Shown: piece after piece, positions 52,715 to 61,801 of the stretch
Layout of the letters: each line of letters begins with the position of its first letter
How positions within the stretch are numbered: the first letter of the stretch is position 1
Notes under the pieces: generated by a model
What the model was told of the DNA's origin: nothing
What the model saw: the letters and a program-made list of their open reading frames with translations, nothing else
Databases searched by the model: none
DNA from: Thermoactinomyces daqus
Lineage (GTDB): Bacteria; Bacillota; Bacilli; Thermoactinomycetales; Thermoactinomycetaceae
Direction: 5' to 3'
DNA length: 64,000 nucleotides
Assembly: GCF_000763315.1 (NCBI RefSeq)
Contig: NZ_JPST01000014.1
Span: 1-64,000, forward strand
Made by a program: the position numbers and the translations under genes

Positions 52715-52746
52715 ACATTACAGTAATGTTTCAACGATTACTGTAA
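52715..52746. repeat. Overlapping palindromes in the sugar transferase promoter region
   Basis: ACATTACAGTAATGT (52715-52729, perfect dyad) and ATTACTGTAA (52737-52746), which mirrors TTACAGTAAT of the first. On the minus strand TGAAAC followed after 16 bp by TGTC resembles an ECF sigma promoter in the same place. Confidence 0.5.
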
Positions 52747-52854
52747 CCAAGTATACTGTAGATGGCCCTGAAAAACAATAGCCGATTTGTTAAAAAAGAA
52801 TGGATTTCGGGCCGCTTGTTGCGAAATTGTGTCCTCCGGATTCCTCTTTAGTTT

Positions 52855-53793
52855 CTACATTTCTTTGTCCATTTTACGGTAGATATCCTGGTAATATTCG
52901 TAGGTTTTACGCAATCCTTCCTCAAGTGTCACTTCCGGCTGCCAGCCGAGTACCCGGCGAATTTTTCCATTGTTGAAATAGCTGTGCTTGATATCCCCCT
53001 CCCGTTCGGGGCCGTATTCCACCTTGTTTTCATACCCAGCGATCTCATTAAAGCGCTTTACCACTTCATTAAGCGATGTGCTGACACCCGTGCCCACATT
53101 GAACACTTCACCATCTCCTTGTGACAGGGCCATAATATTGGCTCGAGCCACATCTCCCACGTAAATGTAATCGCGGGTCTGCTCCCCGTCACCAAAAACA
53201 GTGAACGATTCACGGCGCAGATATTTATCCACCAGGATGGAGATAACGCCGCCTTCCCCGCGCGGGTCCTGTCGCAAGCCGTACACGTTGGCGTAGCGCA
53301 AAATCGTGTAATTCAATCCGTAAAGTTGACGGTAAATCGCGAAGTAGTGCTCGGGTGTATATTTCGACACGCCGTAGCCGGACAACGGAGCGACCGGGTG
53401 CTTTTCATCGATGGGCAGGTATTCGGGATTTCCGTAAATCGCTGCCGAGGAAGCATAAACCACTTTTTTGACACCGGTTTTGCGGCAGGCTTCAAGCAGA
53501 TTAATGGTTCCCAAAATGTTCACGGTTGCATCAAACATCGGCTCTTTCACCGAGGTATGAACATGGATTTGCGCCGCCTGATGGATGACCGCTTCGGGCC
53601 GTTCGCGCTCAAACACATTCAACAGATCGGAATCGGTGATATCTATTTGGTAAAAGCGGGCTTTTTCATTTATATTTTCTTTTCTTCCGGAGGAGATGTT
53701 GTCAACAATAACCACTTGATCCCCTTTTTCCACTAACTGATCAACAATATGCGAACCGATAAAACCGGCACCGCCGGTCACTAACACCTTCAT
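52855..53793 (-). CDS. NAD-dependent sugar epimerase (UDP-glucose 4-epimerase type)
   Basis: Extended short-chain dehydrogenase of 312 residues. MKVLVTGGAGFIGSHIVDQL is the NAD loop; VYASSAAIYGNP and YGVSKYTPEHY give the Ser and Tyr-x-x-x-Lys catalytic residues; RYANVYGLRQDPRGEGGVIS follows. GalE or a UDP-GlcNAc 4-epimerase are the best options. Start ATG 53793 has GGAGAGGGG upstream. Likely supplies a nucleotide sugar to the neighbouring transferase genes. Confidence 0.88.
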   Translation of the reverse strand: MKVLVTGGAGFIGSHIVDQLVEKGDQVVIVDNISSGRKENINEKARFYQIDITDSDLLNVFERERPEAVIHQAAQIHVHTSVKEPMFDATVNILGTINLLEACRKTGVKKVVYASSAAIYGNPEYLPIDEKHPVAPLSGYGVSKYTPEHYFAIYRQLYGLNYTILRYANVYGLRQDPRGEGGVISILVDKYLRRESFTVFGDGEQTRDYIYVGDVARANIMALSQGDGEVFNVGTGVSTSLNEVVKRFNEIAGYENKVEYGPEREGDIKHSYFNNGKIRRVLGWQPEVTLEEGLRKTYEYYQDIYRKMDKEM

Positions 53794-53957
53794 CGACAAT
53801 AAACCCCTCTCCAATTAGGTTGGTTTTTCTCCCTCGACAAAGCGGAAAACACTCCCTTTGTCTGTAAATAATCTTACCAACTGGACAAATAATAAGCAAA
53901 GGGAGCTTATAAATAGAAGCTTTACAATTCTGTCAACAGCCATTCGCCCGGACGCAA

Positions 53958-53996
53958 AAAAGACCAACCGCCGGCAAACGGTCAGTCTTTTGCTCC
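53958..53996 (-). terminator. Rho-independent terminator after the alsS transcript
   Basis: GACTGACCG/CGGTTGGTC stem, eight-base loop, six T residues on the minus strand; follows the aldehyde dehydrogenase remnant. Confidence 0.7.
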
Positions 53997-54023
53997 CCTT
54001 TTCCGATATTCAAGTTCATAATC

Positions 54024-54414
54024 TCAAATTCCCCCGACGGAGATGTATTTCGTTCCCAAATGCTCCTCAAGGCCCTGCCGGCCTCCTTCAGCGCCGGGCC
54101 AAGCTTGCAAGTGATCATCGCCGCCGGGAAATTCCACGGGGTGATTGCCACGACAACTCCGACCGGGTGCTTGATCACAAACAGGCGCTTGCGGGGATGG
54201 GAGGCCAAAATGGTTTCTCCATAAATGCGTTTTGCTTCTTCGCTATACCACAGAAGAAAATTAGCCGCGTCATTGTCGCTTTTTTCACATCCTCGGGAGC
54301 GGCATCCACCACCCGGCCCGCCACCTCCCCCGTCGCCGGACCGGTCAGATCAAACAAAGCGTTGGACTTCGCGGACACCCATTTGCCTTCGATAAATAAT
54401 CCGAATTCCCTCAT
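54024..54414 (-). pseudogene. Aldehyde dehydrogenase with internal deletions
   Basis: Starts MREFGLFIEGKWVSAKSNAL like a NAD(P)-dependent succinate-semialdehyde-type dehydrogenase (about 480 residues), then jumps at VKKA to NFLLWYSEEAKRIYGE and HPVGVVVAITPWNFP, then jumps again near GPALKEAG to GLEEHLGTKYISVGGI, the true C-terminus. The middle with the catalytic Cys and Glu is gone and frames change at the joins. The start overlaps the alsS stop (ATGA), so it was once the second gene of that operon. Confidence 0.85.
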
Positions 54415-56051
54415 CTTGTCTCATCTCCGCAACCGAATCTGATTTTCTCTTCCAACTTAAGATTCTCCCTGTAATCGACCGGACAATCAATCAGAACGGG
54501 CCCTTCCGCATGAAGAGCTTTCTCCAGCAGGGGACGCAACTCTTCCCCTTTCTCCACCCGACAGCCCTCTATTCCGAAGGAACGCGCCAAATGGACAAAA
54601 TCGGGATTGCCAAACGTCACATGGTGAGAATGGCGGAACTTTTCCAACTGCTTCCACTCGATCAAGCCGTAACCTCCGTCTCTCCACAGCAGAATCACCA
54701 GCGGCAGTTTTAGCCGGGCGGCGGTCTCCAGCTCTTGCACATTCATCAGGAATCCGCCGTCGCCGCAAACGGCCACCACCCGGCGCTCCGGCTTCACCAA
54801 TTTGGCTGCGATCGCCCCGGGAAGCGCAACCCCCATCGTTGCCAGTCCGTTGGATATGAAACACGTATCAGGGGCAAACACGGGAAACATCCGCCCGAGC
54901 CAGACCTTGTGCGCCCCGACGTCGCATACAACGAGATCATCGTCATTCATCGCGGCGCGCAGGTCATATAATATTTTGGACGGTTTTAGCGGAAAAGCCG
55001 TGTCCTGTCCGGCCTCTTCCCACTCTTGGCGAATTTTCCTCCGCAACTCGGCAAACGGAGCCGGTAAGGCCGTTCGCTCCCTTACCAGCTCCGTCAAGCG
55101 TGCCAAATTGCATGACAGATCTCCGATCAGGCTGGCAACAACCGGATAATGGGCATCCACTTCCGCTTCTTGCCAGTTGATATGAACCACCTGTTTGCGT
55201 TCCTTATTCCAGCGAACAGGCGAATATTCGATATAATCATAGCCGATGGCCAGCACGAGATCAGCTTTGTCAATCGCTTCATCGGCCCAATCGCGCCCCC
55301 ATGTCCCGGCGGCGGCCAGATGCGTGTCCAGCCTCCATGACACCGCTCCTTTTCCCATAAACGTTTCCAGGACAGAAGCACACAGCTTCTCCGATAAAGC
55401 CGCTACTTCCCGGCTCGCCTTTCCGCGAAGAGTGCCCGCTCCGGCTAAAATGAGCGGCATCTCAGCCGCATTGATTTGCTCTGCCGCCCGTTTCATGTCA
55501 ATTTCCGCGGCTTCCACCCTGCCCAGGGCACTTGCAATCCCGGTAACGCTGTCACCTTCTTTTACGGCCAGATCTTCCGGCAGTTCAATAAACACGGCAC
55601 CCGGCCTCTCGCTCATGGCCAGGTTGAATGCTTTCTCAATGGTTTCCCGCGGCGCGGACGAGTGGCGAATCGTCGTGCTCCACTTCGTAATCGGGCGGAA
55701 AAACTCAGGCAAATCCACCATTTGGTGGGAAGGATGATGCAGTCGGTTCGTCTCCGCCTGCCCGGCAATCGCGATCAAAGGGAGACCGTCAGCATTGGCA
55801 GTCGCCACCCCTGTCGCCAGGTTGGCCGCCCCCGGCCCCAATGTGGACAGGCAAACACCGGGAATCCCCGTTAACCGGCCAACCATCGCTGCCATCATCG
55901 CTGCGGTTTGTTCATGTCTGGTCAAGATAAATTGAATGGAGGAGTTCCGTACCGCTTCCAGAAAATCAATATTTTCTTCCCCGGGAACGCCAAACAGATA
56001 GCGAACCCCTTTTTCCTCCAGAGACTGAACCATTTCCTCCGCAATATTCAT
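54411..56051 (-). CDS. alsS: Acetolactate synthase, catabolic type
   Basis: TPP-dependent enzyme joining two pyruvates to acetolactate, for acetoin or branched-chain amino acids. 546 residues: YLFGVPGEENIDFLEA and RHEQTAAMMAA (cofactor Glu) at the start, and GDGGFLMNVQELETAARLKL (TPP-Mg motif) near residue 430. It lacks an FAD-type regulatory subunit gene beside it, so a catabolic AlsS is likely; no alsD is adjacent. Start ATG 56051 with GAGGTG upstream. A broken aldehyde dehydrogenase follows. Confidence 0.88.
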   Translation of the reverse strand: MNIAEEMVQSLEEKGVRYLFGVPGEENIDFLEAVRNSSIQFILTRHEQTAAMMAAMVGRLTGIPGVCLSTLGPGAANLATGVATANADGLPLIAIAGQAETNRLHHPSHQMVDLPEFFRPITKWSTTIRHSSAPRETIEKAFNLAMSERPGAVFIELPEDLAVKEGDSVTGIASALGRVEAAEIDMKRAAEQINAAEMPLILAGAGTLRGKASREVAALSEKLCASVLETFMGKGAVSWRLDTHLAAAGTWGRDWADEAIDKADLVLAIGYDYIEYSPVRWNKERKQVVHINWQEAEVDAHYPVVASLIGDLSCNLARLTELVRERTALPAPFAELRRKIRQEWEEAGQDTAFPLKPSKILYDLRAAMNDDDLVVCDVGAHKVWLGRMFPVFAPDTCFISNGLATMGVALPGAIAAKLVKPERRVVAVCGDGGFLMNVQELETAARLKLPLVILLWRDGGYGLIEWKQLEKFRHSHHVTFGNPDFVHLARSFGIEGCRVEKGEELRPLLEKALHAEGPVLIDCPVDYRENLKLEEKIRFGCGDETR

Positions 56052-56346
56052 TGCCAACACCTCTTTGGGATGTCTTTCTTACTAGTTGTTTCCGAAGCCG
56101 CTTTCCGGAAAACACAGGATCGGATTCAATGCAGGTTCCAAAAATCATCCTCGATCATTGGCTGAATATTTGTTATAATGCAAAAAGCCATCTGTAAATA
56201 AATTCAATTTATTGAAAATAACGATAAGAGAGGCGCCATAAAACGCCATCGGCACAGAACCAATCAGCCGGTGGGATCGTGGGGTTATGGAAAATGAGCG
56301 CGGTCTTCGTTGCCGCCACAATCTGGACAAGTGAGGGGAAAACACA

Positions 56347-57246
56347 TTGAAAAGACGATTTTTGCGCATTCTTTCCGTCCTGATTTTCGCCATGGTCATC
56401 GCTTTTGCCTATTATGCCTATCAGATCTGGCTGGCGATGGGACGAGCCTATGATCCTTCGACGCGCATCAAATCGAATAAAAGGCAAGAAGCCGTCTCCT
56501 TGACAAATGATCCGGTTTCGATCTTGCTTCTGGGCGTCGATGAACGGAAAGGAGACATCGGAAGATCGGACACGATTATGATCGCTGCCATTAATCCCCA
56601 AACGAAAACAGCGATTCTGACCAATATCCCGCGCGATACTTTGGTAAAAATCCCGGGAAGGGAAGAAAAAACGAAAATCAACCACAGTTATGCCTACGGA
56701 GGTGCCCGGCTGACCCGGCTCACCGTGGAAAATTTTCTCGATTTACCGATTGACGCGTATGTCAAAATCAATATGCAGGGATTAAAGGAAATTGTCGATG
56801 AACTGGGCGGGGTGGATGTAGAAGTGCCCTTTGACTTTACATATGAAGGAGTTCATTTCACCAAAGGGCCGATGCACCTGAACGGCAATCAGGCGCTGAC
56901 CTTTGTGCGCATGCGAAAAGCGGACCCGAACGGGGATTTTGGACGTATCAAAAGGCAGCAGGAATTGATCCGGGCCATCCTTCAAAAAGGAACCAATTGG
57001 GGTTCACTGACCAAGCTGGATAACGTCATGGAAAAATTGGGCGACAATATCAAAACGGACATCCCTCCCATCGAGTGGATCAAGCTGCAAAACCTGTATG
57101 CGGGAATCTCCGGAAACCGGATCAAGACCGTCACTTTCCGGGGAGAAGACGCAATGATCAACGGGGTATATTACTTTAAGATCAGCCAGCAGGAAGTGCG
57201 GCGCGTTCACGATATTTTGGCCAAACAATTGGAATACACCGAGTGA
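56347..57246 (+). CDS. LytR-CpsA-Psr family protein, copy 3
   Basis: More distant LCP enzyme of 299 residues with TTG start at 56347 (GAGGGG upstream). Membrane helix at about 7-27; LLLGVDERKGDIGRSDTIMI, AAINPQTKTAILTNIPRDTL (catalytic Arg) and FVRMRKADPNGDFGRIKRQQ. It sits among polysaccharide genes, unlike copies 1 and 2, so it may ligate that polymer to the wall. Confidence 0.92.
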   Translation: MKRRFLRILSVLIFAMVIAFAYYAYQIWLAMGRAYDPSTRIKSNKRQEAVSLTNDPVSILLLGVDERKGDIGRSDTIMIAAINPQTKTAILTNIPRDTLVKIPGREEKTKINHSYAYGGARLTRLTVENFLDLPIDAYVKINMQGLKEIVDELGGVDVEVPFDFTYEGVHFTKGPMHLNGNQALTFVRMRKADPNGDFGRIKRQQELIRAILQKGTNWGSLTKLDNVMEKLGDNIKTDIPPIEWIKLQNLYAGISGNRIKTVTFRGEDAMINGVYYFKISQQEVRRVHDILAKQLEYTE

Positions 57247-57256
57247 CACAAAATGC

Positions 57257-57291
57257 AAAAAGGATGCTTTGGTCCGAAAGCATCCTTTTTG
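57257..57291 (+). terminator. Rho-independent terminator after LCP copy 3
   Basis: AAAAAGGATGCTTT/AAAGCATCCTTTTT with a six-base loop; strong, U-rich on the plus strand. Confidence 0.9.
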
Positions 57292-57390
57292 AAAACTCCG
57301 GATAATTCTCTCATAAAAGAAAGGCTCGCCAAACGGATTGGTTTCATCCGTTATGTAAGCGAAATATTTACACACGGAGTGGCACAACTT

Positions 57391-57610
57391 ATGTCCGCAA
57401 TCAAACAGGTAAAGGCCGCCTTGCGGTTCATCTTGGAGATTTGCGCGCTGGCCGATTCTGTTACTGGGGCTTCAAAACAGGTAAAGGCCCCGTCATGAAA
57501 GCAGTGCTCGGCATCGGCGCACCGCTGGTCACCACCATTGTCCGGAGGGACTTTCGTCGCTCCGGCCGCACAAACCTGGCAATCAGTTTTTTTATCTGCA
57601 GCGCACAACA
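57391..57610 (+). pseudogene. YrdB-like (DUF2568) small membrane protein, frameshifted
   Basis: GGAG and ATG 57391 open MSAIKQVKAALRFILEICAL; the neighbouring frame continues YWGFKTGKGPVMKAVLGIGA and PLVTTIV, and the third frame GTFVAPAAQTW. Together they give the order of the YrdB family (about 110 residues, three to four helices). At least two indels break it. Confidence 0.65.
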
Positions 57611-57647
57611 AAAAAGCCCCAGCCATCGACCGATGATGACCGGGGTT
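57610..57647 (-). terminator. Rho-independent terminator after the glycosyltransferase gene
   Basis: CCCCGGTCATC/GATGGCTGGGG with a seven-base loop and CTTTTTT on the minus strand. Confidence 0.75.
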
Positions 57648-57650
57648 TCT

Positions 57651-58757
57651 TCAGCTCAATAATTGTTTGTACAGCGCAAGGAGTTTCTTTTCTTCCACAT
57701 GCCAGTTATAAATCTCTTCGTGCGCCCGTCTTCCGTCAGCCCCCATCTGTTGGCGCAACGAATCATCCGTCAGGAGCTTGGTGACTTTCTCAGCAATATC
57801 CTTGGGATCGAGAGCGTCAGCGATAAAGCCGCAGTGACTGGTTTCGACAATTTCGCGCCACAGGGGAAAATCGGTTGCGACGAGGGGCAAGCCGGCCGCC
57901 ATATACTCAAACATCTTGATCGGCAAGGATTCACGGTAATTTTCAACCGGGTGGAGGCAAACCAGCCCCACTTTCCCCCTGGCCAGCCACTCCTGAACTT
58001 CAGCAAATGAAATCCGTCCATGCAAATAGATTCGCTTTTGCGCCAATTCCTCCTGATTCTGGTCTTCCGGAGCAATATGCTGCAGAGGGCCGATCAGATG
58101 GAGTTCTGCCTGCAGCTCTTCAGGCAGATGATCCATCATCTGAATCATCTCCTTATAGCCGCGTAAATAGGAGATTCCCCCCACATACAAAATCCGGTTG
58201 ACCTCATCTTCCCGCTTGTCGAGCTTCGGCATGGGCAAAGGATAGTTTTTAATGACTGTCACGTTTTTTGCCGTTTTGAATTGATCGCGAATCGAATCGG
58301 TTGCCGTGACGACAGCGGCCAGTTTTTTGGCCAGGCCTTTTTCGACCTTATGCACCAGACGGGATAAAGGACCGCGGATTTTTTGCGGAATCCATGGTTT
58401 GGTGTGAATCTGTTTGGGCAGGTCCTCATGCGAATCGTAGATCACGGGGCAACCGGTGATCCAGGTGAGCAGCACTCCCCACGGAAGCAATTCGGGATCA
58501 TGAAAGTGAAACAGATCCGCTCCGCTTTTGAGTGCCCTTCGAAACAGAGTAAAACCGCACGTCAGCCGTTTCCATTTTTTATTCACCCGTTTGACGCCGA
58601 AGATCCGTACACCATCGATCACCTTTTCCGCAAAATCAGCGACGGCATGAAGTTCTACCTGATATCCTTCTTTCGCCAATGATTTCGCCTGTTTGTGAAA
58701 AATGCGCGAATCATCGTAGGGATGAACCGAACTGAAAATCATGACTTTTGCCGCCAC
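57651..58757 (-). CDS. Glycosyltransferase family 4
   Basis: GT-B sugar transferase of 368 residues. MIFSSVHPYDDSRIFHKQAK at the start, HFHDPELLPWG, IYDSHEDLPKQ, then the donor-site NYRESLPIKMFEYMAAGLPLVAT with the Glu-x7-Glu pattern. GTG 58757 follows AAAGGAG at 8 bp; the frame open to 58949 overlaps the polymerase gene and is not used. Part of the polysaccharide cluster; sugar unknown. Confidence 0.88.
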   Translation of the reverse strand: MAAKVMIFSSVHPYDDSRIFHKQAKSLAKEGYQVELHAVADFAEKVIDGVRIFGVKRVNKKWKRLTCGFTLFRRALKSGADLFHFHDPELLPWGVLLTWITGCPVIYDSHEDLPKQIHTKPWIPQKIRGPLSRLVHKVEKGLAKKLAAVVTATDSIRDQFKTAKNVTVIKNYPLPMPKLDKREDEVNRILYVGGISYLRGYKEMIQMMDHLPEELQAELHLIGPLQHIAPEDQNQEELAQKRIYLHGRISFAEVQEWLARGKVGLVCLHPVENYRESLPIKMFEYMAAGLPLVATDFPLWREIVETSHCGFIADALDPKDIAEKVTKLLTDDSLRQQMGADGRRAHEEIYNWHVEEKKLLALYKQLLS

Positions 58758-58908
58758 AAACGCTTCTCCTTTCACTGTGACAAAACGACCTAAAAGTATC
58801 TGTCTCCATATTACAAAATAATAATCCCGCCCAACATAGCAATCTTGATATTTTCTTAAGTTTGTCAATAAAAAACGGCTATTCTTGATAGCCGTATCCA
58901 TTAAACAT

Positions 58909-60297
58909 TTATTGGGTTTTCGCGGCCTTTTGATTCTCCCCGACAACAATCACCGCCAAACTTAATCCATAAATCACCCACATCGGAGTGAAACCGATAC
59001 ATGTGCTCGGCGCCATTGCCCCGAAGAAAAAACCGGTCAACGAAGCCAGACAGGAGTACGCGCCCCAGCGCATTACCGGGCTTAATGACGGTGAGTGTTT
59101 CAGGCTGGCCAATTTCCACAAACGCCACAACATCCAGACATAGAGCGCCATATAGAGAACAAACACGATTACGCCGAAATTGACGAGGATTTCCGCCCAC
59201 CAGTTGTGAATGTTGACTTTGTTTACTTTTACGCCGTATTTATCCATCCAAGCCTCGACGTTACCGGCACCGACACCCATATAATGGGACTCTTGCAGGA
59301 ATCTCAACCCGTTCAGGATAAGATATTTGCGGACAGTGGCACTTTCACCCGTTTCCCCTTTGACCACATCATCGCTCCCGTCGTCCAGGCTCCAGTCCGA
59401 ATGCTGGACGTCCATGATGAAGCCAAACGTGCTGGACAGTTTCGTCTTCGCCTGCTCCCGTGCCTCTGGGCTTAAAAACAACTGGCTCAGCACATTGACC
59501 GTAATCACCGCGGCGATGATGGCAATCAATGCCGTGGCCAGGTTCTTTTTGGTGATACGCTTGCGTTCCATGACAAAGGTGAGGCCCACCACCAGGACAA
59601 GGGATGCGAGCGGCAGGGCAAAGGAAGTGTTGCTGCGCGATCCCGTAGCCATCAAATCGTACAAGGCCAGGATCCCGGTGATATAGATAAACCATTTGTG
59701 CTTTCGTTTCAAGTTCAGCATATAGAGTGCCGAGATCAAAAACGGAAGGGCAATCGTAATGCAGCTGGCAAAATCATTTTGATTCCTGAACACCGTAGTC
59801 ACACTTGCCGAGGCTTTGCCAAACACAGCCGAGGTCGGAAGATGGAGCAGCGTGATCGATTCAAATACCCCGAAGAAAACGATCGAAGCAAAGACCCAAA
59901 ACAGGATGCGGCTCGTCTTCCAGAATTTCTGCTCCGTATCGATAAAATAAGGAAAGGCAAGGGACAGCGGCATCATAAACACCAAATAACTGAGATAACG
60001 GACAGCATAGCCATAATTCATCACCCATGCCAGGCTGACAACACCGTAAAGAAACCAAAACGCGAAAAATGTCACATACCAGCGAACCGGCATCATATGT
60101 GAAGCCGCCAGTTGTTTTTGTCCCACCAGGCGCAAAACGAAGCCAGCCGCCAGCAGAACAAAGGCAACGCGGAAAAATGTCAAACGAAAGTCCGCCACCG
60201 GGACGCCAAAGGAGGGTCCCAGCAGCGCAAAAACAATCATGAGATAAAACAATGTTTCTAAACGCTTCTGTCTAGGAAACAACAGCTCACTCACCAA
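58909..60297 (-). CDS. O-antigen ligase/polymerase-like membrane protein
   Basis: Polytopic protein of 462 residues with about ten to twelve helices and one long extracellular loop (about 280-350) before the last helices, the Wzy_C layout; conserved His in INKVNIHNWWAEI region and Gly in MGVGAGN. It would join repeat units outside the membrane. Start TTG 60297 or the next codon GTG 60294, after AGGGTGAGAG. It lies 4 bp after the flippase gene. Confidence 0.85.
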   Translation of the reverse strand: MVSELLFPRQKRLETLFYLMIVFALLGPSFGVPVADFRLTFFRVAFVLLAAGFVLRLVGQKQLAASHMMPVRWYVTFFAFWFLYGVVSLAWVMNYGYAVRYLSYLVFMMPLSLAFPYFIDTEQKFWKTSRILFWVFASIVFFGVFESITLLHLPTSAVFGKASASVTTVFRNQNDFASCITIALPFLISALYMLNLKRKHKWFIYITGILALYDLMATGSRSNTSFALPLASLVLVVGLTFVMERKRITKKNLATALIAIIAAVITVNVLSQLFLSPEAREQAKTKLSSTFGFIMDVQHSDWSLDDGSDDVVKGETGESATVRKYLILNGLRFLQESHYMGVGAGNVEAWMDKYGVKVNKVNIHNWWAEILVNFGVIVFVLYMALYVWMLWRLWKLASLKHSPSLSPVMRWGAYSCLASLTGFFFGAMAPSTCIGFTPMWVIYGLSLAVIVVGENQKAAKTQ

Positions 60298-60300
60298 CTC

Positions 60301-61767
60301 TCACCCTTTTCCACCTAGTTTAGGCAATGCCCGACCGATTCGATTCAGTGAACGAATGGAAAACAGCCCGGTTGCAAACACAGTGCCCATCGTCACTCCC
60401 AGTGCCAGCAAATAATAGAGCCATGCGTTTTCCAGATGGTTGGCTTGCACATAAGTAATGCCGATCATGGAGATAAAGAAGACTGCGAGATAGATGGCAA
60501 TCGAGCGAAACCGGAAGTTGATAGGATATACCTTTTGGTTTTGATAGTACACCCAAACGATGACGATCAAGTAAGCCAATACGGTCATGGAAACCGAACC
60601 CCAGATATTGAAGATCGGCACCAGGATCAGATTACCCACCAAATAAACAACAGCTGCAATCATAAAACCATAGGAAATCACTTTGGTTTTCTTTTTGATC
60701 ATCAAACCGACACCGAACACGTTTTGCAAGACGTTGAAAAAAGTGCCGAGTGAAACAGCCCAAACATAAATATATCCCATACCATAACCGTGTTTTCCGA
60801 CGGTGTAAAGGCCGTAGATCCATTGGATAAAAAAGGTTAAGATCATGACCGCGAGCGTTCCGACCACAAGCAGAGCCCGGCCGACCAGGGCGAACAGCTC
60901 CGGAGCATCTTCACGATCTTTGATCGACATGGAAAAAGGCCGCCATGCCAGCTGAAACGGAGAGGTGATCAACACAATAATGCTGGCGAGCCGCATCACC
61001 GCTTCATAAATGGCGGCGTGTTCCGGCGAAGCCAAATGGTAGATGATCGGTCTGGAAACGGAACTCATCGCCCAAAACGCCAGCAAGGTCGGAAGGAGCG
61101 GGGCTCCGTAACGAATCAGATCCGATAAGTGCCGGCGTGAGATTTTCAGGTGAAATTCCCCTCGGAACAGATAGAGCAAAATGAGAGCCACACCTACTTG
61201 ACCGATCAACTGTCCGTAAAAGATCCCCATGACCCCGTCGTGAAAATAGGCCAAAAATAAAATGCTCAGGAGATTAGAACCGATCACATAGGCCATACTA
61301 AAGATGTTAAAGGTCCAGACCCGGCGGCTGTACCGGGCATACCCCAAAATATGCTGAATCACAATAGCGCCAACTGTCGCAAGGAAAGCAACCGGCAGCA
61401 AATAGGTATAATTTTCACTATTCGCATAAAGTGCGTCTGTCAAAGGCCCGCCAAACAAGTAAACGAGCAGGGTGAAAACGATACAGGTTCCGGCACTGAA
61501 AAGAAGTGCATTGGTAAAATAGATTCGGCGGTCTTCTACCGTCTTGGCATCATAAAAATAAAAAGCCATCGCGGCATCTGTACCCAGAATGCAGACGTAC
61601 TGGAGCACCATGGTCACGACATTGGTCTGTCCCCAGTCAGCGTATTTCCCCATGCTCAGGTAGGCGATAAAGACGGGGCCAAGCATGGCCGAAACCAGCT
61701 TGTTCCCCATGGTTGCGATGGCAAAAGCGGCAGAATCGGAGAATAATCTCTTTATATATTGTTTCAT
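60301..61767 (-). CDS. Polysaccharide flippase (Wzx/MOP family)
   Basis: 488 residues with about 12-14 helices; starts MKQYIKRLFSDSAAFAIATM, the conserved beginning of oligosaccharide flippases. It would turn lipid-linked repeat units to the outer face. Directly followed by the polymerase gene, which supports a Wzx/Wzy pathway started by the sugar transferase at 52 kb. Confidence 0.9.
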   Translation of the reverse strand: MKQYIKRLFSDSAAFAIATMGNKLVSAMLGPVFIAYLSMGKYADWGQTNVVTMVLQYVCILGTDAAMAFYFYDAKTVEDRRIYFTNALLFSAGTCIVFTLLVYLFGGPLTDALYANSENYTYLLPVAFLATVGAIVIQHILGYARYSRRVWTFNIFSMAYVIGSNLLSILFLAYFHDGVMGIFYGQLIGQVGVALILLYLFRGEFHLKISRRHLSDLIRYGAPLLPTLLAFWAMSSVSRPIIYHLASPEHAAIYEAVMRLASIIVLITSPFQLAWRPFSMSIKDREDAPELFALVGRALLVVGTLAVMILTFFIQWIYGLYTVGKHGYGMGYIYVWAVSLGTFFNVLQNVFGVGLMIKKKTKVISYGFMIAAVVYLVGNLILVPIFNIWGSVSMTVLAYLIVIVWVYYQNQKVYPINFRFRSIAIYLAVFFISMIGITYVQANHLENAWLYYLLALGVTMGTVFATGLFSIRSLNRIGRALPKLGGKG

Positions 61768-61801
61768 ACGCTACACCTTTTCCGTATATGAGGTGTGGTG
61801 G

